From DATCVR01 sp036566745 (GTDB lineage Bacteria; Actinomycetota; Actinomycetes; Jiangellales; Jiangellaceae), in the NCBI GenBank assembly GCA_036566745.1, contig DATCVR010000228.1, forward strand, positions 1-13,730: a DNA stretch of 13,730 bases. Reading direction: 5' to 3'. The position numbers and the translations under genes were made by a program. Below, piece by piece: positions 1-5,435 of this stretch. The notes under the pieces are model-generated. The model was not told the DNA's origin. It did no database searches and saw only the letters and a program-made list of their open reading frames with translations. Every line of letters begins with the position of its first letter. Position 1 is the first letter of the stretch.

Positions 1-104
1 AGCAGGCCCGCGTCCTGGACCCGTCGCGCCAACTCGGTGAAATCGCTGACTTGTCGTTCTCGCACCGACCGGGTCGGCATTGAGATGGGCGCAGCGTTGG
101 CCAC
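1..104 (-). CDS. 5' end of a minus-strand gene, possibly a fatty-acid desaturase (partial)
   Basis: Only the first 34 or so codons lie in the window; the gene runs off the left edge. The reverse strand is open from a stop about 130 bases in, and the reading ends in SDFTELARRVQDAGLL. Phrases of the type S-D/H-(F/Y)-T-E-L-(A/S)-R-x-(V/I)-x-x-A-G-L-(L/M) resemble, from memory, the N-termini of actinobacterial membrane fatty-acid desaturases, just before the first membrane segment. No catalytic His box is inside the window, so the function is a weak inference. Two starts are possible: GTG at 104, with a GGAAGGA ribosome-binding site about 7 bases upstream, or ATG at 80 with no visible site. I prefer GTG 104. 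The gene diverges from the CBM48 gene; the gap (105-323) holds a perfect 12-bp palindrome, GGGGCTAGCCCC (197-208), and nothing else I can name. Confidence 0.45.
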   Translation of the reverse strand, partial: MANAAPISMPTRSVRERQVSDFTELARRVQDAGL

Positions 105-323
105 GAGGGCGTCCTTCCGGTTGGGGCAAAGGGACGCTCAAACTCTCACAGCCTGGGCCTGAGGTCGACAATCCCGCCATCAGGCGGATGAACCCGGGGG
201 CTAGCCCCACCCCGTCCGGCCGCTGCGTTCCACGTCGTGAACCAGGGGTAGCGGTCGCCCCCGCGAGGTCTGCACGGTGGGAGCGGACAGCTTCTTCGAC
301 CGTCGACCTCGAGGAGCATCACC

Positions 324-599
324 GTGATCCATCGGCGTACCCGAGCGGACAAGGTCCGTGTCACTTTCAGCCTTCCGAGCAGCGACCTGGCCGGCCCCGT
401 GTCGCTGGTGGGCGACTTCAACGACTGGACGCCCGGCACCCACGAACTGCGGCGGCGCAGCAACGGCCATCACAGCGTCGCCGTCGACCTCCAGCCCGGA
501 GAGCCGGTCCTGTTCCGCTATCTCGCCCACGGCGGGCGCTGGTTCGACGACCCCGACGCCGACGAGACCAGCCCGAGCGGTGGAGTGCTCCACCCCTAG
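324..599 (+). CDS. Small stand-alone isoamylase-N / CBM48-like glycogen-binding protein
   Basis: This 91-residue cytosolic protein consists of essentially one carbohydrate-binding fold of the isoamylase early-set / AMPK glycogen-binding (CBM48) type. The sequence shows VSLVGDFNDWTPG (about residues 26-37) and then LFRYLAHGGRWFDDPDAD (about 62-79), the two most recognisable stretches of the family. Trp35 and the second Trp near residue 73 are likely sugar-stacking residues. In larger enzymes (GlgB, GlgX, TreZ) this module is N-terminal to an amylase barrel; here no catalytic domain follows, and the protein stops at TAG 597-599. The start is GTG 324, with GAGGAG at 311-316 and 7-base spacing. 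The gene appears to be monocistronic: a hairpin (620-635) and a separate promoter follow it. Stand-alone proteins of this kind are common in actinobacteria; their role, perhaps a glycogen-sensing adaptor, is not established. Confidence 0.85.
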   Translation: MIHRRTRADKVRVTFSLPSSDLAGPVSLVGDFNDWTPGTHELRRRSNGHHSVAVDLQPGEPVLFRYLAHGGRWFDDPDADETSPSGGVLHP

Positions 600-619
600 C
601 ACCGTCGGGTGCGCCGTCG

Positions 620-635
620 CGTCTGCTCACAGACG
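620..635 (+). terminator. Candidate hairpin terminator after the CBM48-like gene
   Basis: A perfect 6-bp stem CGTCTG / CAGACG encloses the tetraloop CTCA, 20 bases after the stop codon, and a flanking G-U pair can extend it. There is no U-tract, which is usual in high-GC actinobacteria. It could end the CBM48-like transcript before the kinase promoter. Confidence 0.4.
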
Positions 636-651
636 TATGGGCAGGTCGTGG

Positions 652-691
652 ATGCCGGGACCGTGAGCGACGAGCGCTAGGGTCCCGGCAT
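652..691 (+). promoter_or_regulatory. Kinase promoter with 11-bp perfect inverted repeat (operator or hairpin)
   Basis: ATGCCGGGACC (652-662) and GGTCCCGGCAT (681-691) are perfect reverse complements separated by 18 bases. The right arm overlaps a TAGGGT -10-like hexamer (678-683) and the ATG start (690); the left arm sits where the -35 would be. The distance from -10 to ATG (6 bases) predicts transcription starting at, or within a base of, the start codon, i.e. a leaderless mRNA. In that case the repeat must act on DNA, as an operator able to block the promoter. If transcription instead reads in from upstream, the same repeat would form an 11-bp RNA hairpin burying the start codon. The TAGGG could also serve as a weak ribosome-binding site. 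Confidence 0.5.
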
Positions 692-1877
692 GGGATCGAC
701 CGTCGTGGTCGCCGTGCTCGTGACGCTCGCCGTCGCGATCGCCGTCGCGCTGGTGGTGCGGTGGGTGCGGTCCCGGCACCTCCTCGGCAGCCCCGAAGAC
801 CAGGCGACGTACCGCATCCTCCACATGACGAGCCTCGCCTCGCCGGAGCTGCGCGCCGGGCTCGACGCCGGTGCGGAGAAGGCGATCCGACACCTCCGGG
901 CCCTGCTCGGCACGCCCGCGCTCGCCCTCACCGACGGCGAGACCACCCTCGGATGGGACGGCCTCGGCCACGACCACCACGTGACCCACGTGGCCGCCCA
1001 CGCCGAGCGCACGCTCGACGACGGGTCCACCGGCGTGCTGTCACCCGACATCGTGGCCTGTGAGCGGCTCGACTGCCCGATCCGGCACGGCGTGGTCGCC
1101 GCGCTGACCACCGAGGACCGCGTGGTCGCGGCGCTGGTCGCCTACACCTCGACCCGGCCGTCCGCCGGGCTCGTGCGTGCGGTCGAGGAGGTCGCCCGCT
1201 TCGTCTCGGGCCAGCTCGAGCTCGCGGAGCTGGACCACTCGCGGGCCAAGCTCGCCGAGGCCGAGATCAAGGCGTTGCGGGCGCAGATCTCCCCGCACTT
1301 CATCTACAACTCCCTCGGCGCCATCGCGGCCTATGTCCGCACCGACCCCGAGCACGCCCGCGAGCTGCTGCTCGAGTTCGCCGACTTCACCCGCTACTCG
1401 TTCCGCCGCCACGGCGACTTCACGACGCTCGCCGAAGAACTGCGCTCGATCGAGCGGTACCTCATGCTCGAGAAGGCCCGCTTCGGCGACCGGCTCTCGG
1501 TCACGCTGCGGGTTGCGCCGGAGGTGCTGCCGGTGGCGGTGCCCTTCCTGTGCCTCCAGCCGCTGGTCGAGAACGCCGTCCGGCACGGCCTCGAAGGACG
1601 ATCCGGGCCGGGTCACGTCGAGATCATCGCCGAGGACGCCGGCAACGACGCGACCATCAGCGTCGACGACGACGGCGCCGGCATGGACCCCGAGCTCGTC
1701 CGCCGCACACTGGCCGGCGAGAGCACCGGCGACCGTGTCGGCCTCGGCAACGTCGACGAGCGCCTGCGCAGCGTGTTCGGCGACGAGTACGGCCTGGTGG
1801 TCGAGACGGCTCCGGGCGCGGGCACCCGGGTCAGCATGCGCGTCCCCAAGTACCGACCGGGCGTCCACGCGTCCTGA
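690..1877 (+). CDS. LytS-type sensor histidine kinase
   Basis: This 395-residue membrane-anchored sensor kinase belongs to the His_kinase (PF06580)/LytS class that partners LytTR regulators. Residues 4-25 form one membrane helix. Residues about 40-180 resemble a GAF-like sensing domain and include ACERLDCPIRH, with Cys124 and Cys129. A coiled-coil linker follows, then the phosphoacceptor motif QISPHFIYNSL with His203. The ATPase domain has LVENAVRHGL (N box, Asn295), DDDGAGM (326-332) and GLGN (351-354). Only one membrane helix is present, unlike the multi-helix 5TM-LYT sensors, so ligand detection is probably cytosolic. ATG 690 is the start with a putative -10 directly before it; no strong ribosome-binding site is visible. 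The regulator gene lies 84 bases downstream and a transporter operon follows, suggesting control of organic-acid uptake. The ligand is unknown. Confidence 0.93.
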   Translation: MGSTVVVAVLVTLAVAIAVALVVRWVRSRHLLGSPEDQATYRILHMTSLASPELRAGLDAGAEKAIRHLRALLGTPALALTDGETTLGWDGLGHDHHVTHVAAHAERTLDDGSTGVLSPDIVACERLDCPIRHGVVAALTTEDRVVAALVAYTSTRPSAGLVRAVEEVARFVSGQLELAELDHSRAKLAEAEIKALRAQISPHFIYNSLGAIAAYVRTDPEHARELLLEFADFTRYSFRRHGDFTTLAEELRSIERYLMLEKARFGDRLSVTLRVAPEVLPVAVPFLCLQPLVENAVRHGLEGRSGPGHVEIIAEDAGNDATISVDDDGAGMDPELVRRTLAGESTGDRVGLGNVDERLRSVFGDEYGLVVETAPGAGTRVSMRVPKYRPGVHAS

Positions 1878-1883
1878 CCTCGG

Positions 1884-1904
1884 GTGATCGTCGGCGCGAA
1901 TCGG
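1884..1904 (+). promoter_or_regulatory. Regulatory motif copy A (GTGATCGTYGG family), upstream of regulator gene
   Basis: Starts GTGATCGTCGG and ends in GG at positions 20-21. It matches copy C (6740-6760) at 17 of 21 positions. It is oriented forward and faces copy B, with 53 bases between the outer ends of the pair. It lies between the kinase stop and the regulator start, so it is not coding if ATG 1962 is the true start of the regulator. Confidence 0.45.
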
Positions 1905-1916
1905 CCGCCCCCGCGA

Positions 1917-1937
1917 CCGGAACATTCCAACGATCAC
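1917..1937 (-). promoter_or_regulatory. Regulatory motif copy B, overlapping the regulator -35 region
   Basis: On the reverse strand this reads GTGATCGTTGGAATGTTCC plus GG. Thirteen of 21 positions are identical across copies A, B and C, including the first eight bases. It contains a small inner inverted repeat GGAA-CA-TTCC. It ends 11 bases before the -10 box at 1949, so a bound protein would touch the -35 region. Confidence 0.45.
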
Positions 1938-1948
1938 CACGATGGGGT

Positions 1949-1961
1949 TACCCTCGCGCGC
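1949..1961 (+). promoter_or_regulatory. Putative leaderless -10 box of the regulator operon
   Basis: TACCCT (1949-1954) fits TANNNT and lies 7 bases before ATG 1962, the spacing expected when transcription starts at the start codon. No ribosome-binding site precedes ATG 1962, in agreement. The kinase gene has the same arrangement. Confidence 0.45.
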
Positions 1962-2696
1962 ATGCTCAGCGTGTTGGCCGTCGACGACGAACCACCCGCC
2001 CTGGGAGAGCTCGCGTACCTCCTCGACCAGGACGAACGGGTCTCACGGGTGCTCACCGCGAGCGACGGCGCGGCGGCCCTGCGCGTTCTCGAGAGCGAGC
2101 ACGTCGACACGGTCTTCCTCGACATCCGGATGCCCGGGCTGTCCGGCGTCGACCTCGCCCGGGTGCTCGCCCGGTTCCGGCGTCCACCCGCCGTCGTGTT
2201 CGTGACGGCCTACGACGACCACGCGGTCGCCGCCTTCGACCTGCACGCCGTCGACTACGTGATGAAGCCGTTCCGGCCGGAGCGTCTCGCCGAGGCGGTC
2301 CGCCGCGCCGTCGACGCCGTGTCGGGCCCAGGACCGGCTTCGGGTCCGACCGACGACGAGACCATCCCGGTCGAGCTCGGCGGAGTCACCAAGTTCGTCC
2401 GGCGCAGCGACGTCACCTATGTCACGGCCCACGGCGACTACGCCCGGCTGCACACCCCCGCCGGCAGCCACTTGCTGCGGACCGCGCTGAGCACCCTCGA
2501 GGAACGCTGGGCCGATGCCGGATTCGTCCGCATCCACCGCAGCCACCTCGTGGCGCTCGCCCACGTCGAGGAGGTCCGGATGGACGGTGGGCGGTACAGC
2601 GTGGTGGTGGGCGACGAGGTCCTCGCGGTGAGCCGCCGGCACACCCGTGAGCTGCGCGATCTCCTCGTGCGGCGGGCCGGCGGCACACCGACATGA
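1962..2696 (+). CDS. LytTR-family response regulator
   Basis: This is a 244-residue DNA-binding response regulator, cognate to the upstream LytS-type kinase. The receiver domain (1-118) has acidic DDE at 8-10, phosphoacceptor Asp54 in VFLDIRMPG, Thr82 in FVTAYDD, and Lys102 in VMKPF. After a Gly/Pro linker (121-132), a LytTR DNA-binding domain covers about 135-240. It includes VTYVTAHGDYARLHT and the family signature FVRIHRSHLVAL (188-199), then VSRRHTRELRDLL. The frame is open from GTG 1884, but the conserved protein begins at ATG 1962, where a leaderless promoter fits; the extra 26 residues look non-coding and overlap motifs A and B. The stop overlaps the DUF485 start (ATGA), so the regulator is co-transcribed with transporter 1. 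Family members bind pairs of short direct repeats about 21 bp apart. Confidence 0.93.
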   Translation: MLSVLAVDDEPPALGELAYLLDQDERVSRVLTASDGAAALRVLESEHVDTVFLDIRMPGLSGVDLARVLARFRRPPAVVFVTAYDDHAVAAFDLHAVDYVMKPFRPERLAEAVRRAVDAVSGPGPASGPTDDETIPVELGGVTKFVRRSDVTYVTAHGDYARLHTPAGSHLLRTALSTLEERWADAGFVRIHRSHLVALAHVEEVRMDGGRYSVVVGDEVLAVSRRHTRELRDLLVRRAGGTPT

Positions 2697-3055
2697 CCGA
2701 ACGGGTGCGGGTGTCGCATCCGCGGCGGAGCAGACCTCCGGTGCGGCGCCGCCCCGCCACGACCGAGATCGACGAGCAGACCCGCCTCGGCGAGGTCTAC
2801 ATGCGCTCGCTGCTGCGCGCCCAGCTCCGCCTCGGCATAGCCGTCGCAGCCGCGACCCTGGGCGTGCTGGCCCTGCTGCCGGTGCTGTTCGCGCTGGCGC
2901 CACGGCTGGGCGAGATCGAGCTGTGGGGCATCCCGGCGCCGTGGCTGATCCTCGGTGGCCTGGTGTACCCGTTGCTGGTCGCGGCCGCGTGGTTCTACGT
3001 CCGCCACGCCGAACGCGTCGAGCGCGACTTCGCCGACCTGGTGAACCGCACGTGA
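2693..3055 (+). CDS. DUF485-family membrane protein, partner of symporter 1
   Basis: This 120-residue inner-membrane protein is DUF485-like, the family of E. coli YjcH, which is encoded between acs and actP. After an Arg/Pro-rich N-terminal tail (1-25, longer than usual) come the conserved lead-in QTRLGEVYMRSLLRAQLRLG, membrane helix 1 (about 48-69), a short loop, and helix 2 (about 83-103) ending WFYVRHAERVERDFADLV. The last stretch is typical of the family, and the second copy at 6987 has the matching WLYIRHANSKLDPVADQI. Both ends overlap their neighbours by 4 bp (ATGA with the regulator, GTGA with the symporter), indicating translational coupling. The molecular role of DUF485 is not firmly known; it is generally assumed to assist the acetate symporter. 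Confidence 0.88.
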   Translation: MTERVRVSHPRRSRPPVRRRPATTEIDEQTRLGEVYMRSLLRAQLRLGIAVAAATLGVLALLPVLFALAPRLGEIELWGIPAPWLILGGLVYPLLVAAAWFYVRHAERVERDFADLVNRT

Positions 3056-4809
3056 ATCCGTCCGTGGGGCTCGCCGCCGTGGTGGTCACGGCACTGGCCA
3101 CCGTGCTGGTCGGCGTGTACGGGGTGCGGGCGGCCCGGACCACGAGCGACTTCTACGTGGCCTCGCGGACGGTGACTCCGTGGTGGAACGCCTCGGCGAT
3201 CGGCGGGGAGTACCTGTCGGCGGCGTCGTTCCTCGGGGTGGCCGGGCTGATCCTGGCCTACGGCACCGACATGCTGTGGTTCCCGGTGGGCTACACCGCC
3301 GGGTACCTCGTGCTGCTGGTCCTGGTGGCGGCCCCGCTGCGGCGATCCGGCGCCTACACGCTGCCCGACTTCGCCGAGGCCCGGCTCGAGTCCCTGCCCG
3401 CCCGCCGGACGGCCAGCATCCTCGTGGTGACGATCGGCTGGCTCTACCTCCTACCGCAGTTCCAGGCGGCCGGGCTCACCCTGCGCACCGTCACCGGCGC
3501 TCCATCGTGGGCCGGGCCGGTGGTGGTCGCCGCGGTGGTGCTGGTCAGCGTGCTCGCGGGCGGGATGCGCAGCGTGACGTTCGTCCAGGCGTTCCAGTAC
3601 TGGCTGAAGCTGACCGCGCTCGCCGTGCCCGCCGTGTTCGTCCTGCTGGTCTGGCGGGGAGACGGGTCCCCGGAGGTCGCCGGGGAGGCCCCGCCCACCT
3701 TCGCCGAGACCACGGCCGTCGAGGTCACCACCGACGTGAGCATCGACGTGGGCACGCCCGTGGTCGTGGACGCCGACGGCGCGGTGGACGGCCGAGACGT
3801 GAACGGCACCATCAGCCTCGGTGCCGGCACGCACGACGTCCGGGCCGGCACGGTGCTCACGTTCCCGGCGGGCGCGGCGGTCCCCCATGCCGACCATCTG
3901 ACCCCCATGACCGGGCAGAGCTGGGCGCTGCCGCTGCATTCCGACGACGACCATCCGCTGTACGCGACGTACTCGCTGATGCTGGCGCTGTTCTTCGGGA
4001 CGATGGGGCTGCCGCACGTGCTCGTCCGCTTCTACACGAACCCCGACGGCCGCGCCGCCCGACGCACCACGCTCGCCGTGCTCGGCCTGCTCAGCGTCTT
4101 CTACCTGCTGCCCACGGTGTACGGCGCCCTCGGCCGGCTCTACACCCCCGAGCTGCTGCTCACCGGCCGCACGGACGCCGTGGTGCTCGTCCTGCCTGGC
4201 CGGCTCGTTGACGGCCCGGCCGGCGAGGCGCTCAGCGCGCTCGTGACCGCGGGAGCGTTCGCCGCCTTCCTGTCCACGTCGTCGGGGCTGACGATCTCGG
4301 TGGCCGGTGTGCTGTCGCAGGACCTCATCGGCCGCCGGGTCCGCAACCCGGTAGCAGCGTTCCGGCTGGCCGCCGTGCTGGCGCTGCTGGTGCCGATCAC
4401 GCTGGCCCTGGCGAGTCCCCAGCTCGGGATCGCGGACGTGGTGGGGCTGGCGTTCGCGGTGGCGGCGTCGTCGTTCTGCCCGTTGTTGCTCCTGGGCATC
4501 TGGTGGCGCCGGCTCACCGACGTCGGCGCGATCGCGGGTCTGGTGGCCGGCGGTGGGCTGTCGACGGCGGCGGTGGTCACCACGATCGTCGCGGGGAGTC
4601 AGGACGGCTGGGCCGGGGCGCTGCTCACCCAGCCGGCAGCGTGGACGATGCCGATCGCCTTCGTGGTGATGGTCGTGGTCTCGCTCGCGACGCAGCGGCG
4701 AGTGGCGCCCGGGGTGGATCGGACGATGGTGCGCCTGCACACCCCGGAGAACCTCGACCTCGACCGCGGCGACTGGGACCCCGAGGACCGCTGGCGCCGG
4801 CCCCGGTGA
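3052..4809 (+). CDS. Sodium/solute symporter (SSS/SLC5), acetate-symporter-like, with extra soluble insert
   Basis: This 585-residue permease of the sodium:solute symporter family is nearest in motifs to cation/acetate symporters (ActP, MctC): GEYLSAASFLGVAGL near the N-terminus, FGTMGLPHVLVRFYTNPDG in the middle and VGLAFAVAASSFCPLLLLGIWWRRLT late. The start is GTG 3052, overlapping the DUF485 stop. Unlike symporter 2 (538 aa), about 90 residues (202-291) separate two membrane helices. They are non-membrane and rich in Thr, Val, Asp and Gly, with the beta-like text ISLGAGTHDVRAGTVLTFPAGAAV. This small folded domain probably lies outside the membrane. The C-terminal tail is hydrophilic and acidic (LDLDRGDWDPEDRW). 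Being in the regulator's operon, it may import the kinase's cognate acid. The substrate (acetate, pyruvate or another short acid) cannot be told from sequence. Confidence 0.9.
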   Translation: MNPSVGLAAVVVTALATVLVGVYGVRAARTTSDFYVASRTVTPWWNASAIGGEYLSAASFLGVAGLILAYGTDMLWFPVGYTAGYLVLLVLVAAPLRRSGAYTLPDFAEARLESLPARRTASILVVTIGWLYLLPQFQAAGLTLRTVTGAPSWAGPVVVAAVVLVSVLAGGMRSVTFVQAFQYWLKLTALAVPAVFVLLVWRGDGSPEVAGEAPPTFAETTAVEVTTDVSIDVGTPVVVDADGAVDGRDVNGTISLGAGTHDVRAGTVLTFPAGAAVPHADHLTPMTGQSWALPLHSDDDHPLYATYSLMLALFFGTMGLPHVLVRFYTNPDGRAARRTTLAVLGLLSVFYLLPTVYGALGRLYTPELLLTGRTDAVVLVLPGRLVDGPAGEALSALVTAGAFAAFLSTSSGLTISVAGVLSQDLIGRRVRNPVAAFRLAAVLALLVPITLALASPQLGIADVVGLAFAVAASSFCPLLLLGIWWRRLTDVGAIAGLVAGGGLSTAAVVTTIVAGSQDGWAGALLTQPAAWTMPIAFVVMVVVSLATQRRVAPGVDRTMVRLHTPENLDLDRGDWDPEDRWRRPR

Positions 4810-4825
4810 TCGCTCTCCCGCGATC
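4808..4825 (+). terminator. Candidate weak terminator hairpin after symporter 1
   Basis: GATCGC (4808-4813) and GCGATC (4820-4825) form a perfect 6-bp stem with a 6-base loop, overlapping the TGA stop (4807-4809) of the symporter gene. There is no U-tract. It is a plausible end of the regulator-DUF485-symporter operon. Confidence 0.3.
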
Positions 4826-4918
4826 GGGTATAGCGCCGGTAACCGTCCGTGAAGCGGGGGCTGTCAGTGTCGCTGGACATCGACCACCGGCCCTCGGCCA
4901 GAAACGGAGACCATGCCA

Positions 4919-5257
4919 ATGCAGCCCAACTCCGCATCACGGCATCTGATCGCGACGGCGTCGGCGATCATCCTCGTAGCATTCGCCGCCGTCGTGGGCA
5001 TGGCACAGGATTCCCGCGCATCTACCGCTGCGAAGGGTGACCAGAACATCCAGGCCAGCTCGTGCGACCAGGGTTCCGGCTACCACGACCTGCCTCCCTC
5101 TCCGTACGACGTCGGCGGCACGAATGCGCGCACCTGGTGTTACGGCTACCCACATCTCAACGCCCAGGTCGAGTTCCTGGCCGCGGGCGAACACCTCCGG
5201 TCTGGGACGGAGTGCCCAACAGCAGGTACGCGTGGGGCGCCATCAAAGACCTCGTGA
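4919..5257 (+). CDS. Secreted protein, unrecognised; reading frame altered after codon 94
   Basis: I do not recognise the family. The N-terminus is a clear Sec signal peptide: basic start (R8, H9), hydrophobic LIATASAIILVAFAAVVGMA, and probable cleavage after GMA near residue 28. The mature part has Cys residues in SSCDQGSG and TWCYGYP. ATG 4919 is preferred over ATG 4913 because GGAGA (4906-4910) is 8 bases from 4919 and only 2 from 4913. The frame is protein-like up to GEHLR (codon 94), then runs 18 unlike residues to TGA 5255-5257. The neighbouring frame continues the protein to 5418 (see the pseudogene entry), implying a missing base near 5200. The gene uses more A/T-ending codons (GCA, TCA, CAT, GTA, AAT) than its neighbours, which may indicate acquisition by transfer. 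Confidence 0.6.
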   Translation: MQPNSASRHLIATASAIILVAFAAVVGMAQDSRASTAAKGDQNIQASSCDQGSGYHDLPPSPYDVGGTNARTWCYGYPHLNAQVEFLAAGEHLRSGTECPTAGTRGAPSKTS

Positions 5258-5418
5258 CCGGCGAGTTGTGGCTGGTGCGAGCTAGCTCGTCCAGCGGGAT
5301 CGTGGACCGGAATCTGTCGATCACGGACGGGCACCGGGTCGCGATACGAGCATGCGAGGGATCGTCGACCAACTATTCGGCTTATGGGTGCGGCGACTGG
5401 TACTACGCCACCGCCTGA
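5200..5418 (+). pseudogene. Displaced 3' part of the secreted-protein gene (frameshift)
   Basis: Reading resumes in the -1 frame at 5200 as VWDGVPNSRYAWGAIKD, then GELWLVRASSSSG and IVDRNLSITDGHRVAIRACEG, and ends in CGDWYYATA before TGA 5416-5418. Joined to the first 94 codons at GEHLR | VWDG, the product would be a coherent secreted protein of about 166 residues, with four Cys in the mature part that could make two disulfides. One extra G in the CTCCGGTCTGG stretch (about 5195-5205) restores the frame. No heptamer slippery site is visible, so mutation or a sequencing error is likelier than programmed shifting. The end lies 17 bases from the stop of the convergent reductase gene with no terminator between. 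Confidence 0.55.
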
Positions 5419-5435
5419 CGCTTGCTGCCTCTACG

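Noticed and set aside
80..1063. Long plus-strand open frame of 327 codons over the CBM48-like and kinase genes
   Set aside because: Arg/Pro/Ala-rich translation with no domain; it overlaps two well-supported genes and is the expected out-of-frame opening in very GC-rich DNA.
1919..1923. GGAAC in motifs B and C as an extracytoplasmic sigma factor -35
   Set aside because: No CGTT/CGTC -10 partner at 15-17 bases downstream in either place.
1884..1961. GTG 1884 as start of the response regulator
   Set aside because: The first 26 residues are not family-like, overlap the regulatory motifs, and ATG 1962 starts exactly at the receiver domain.
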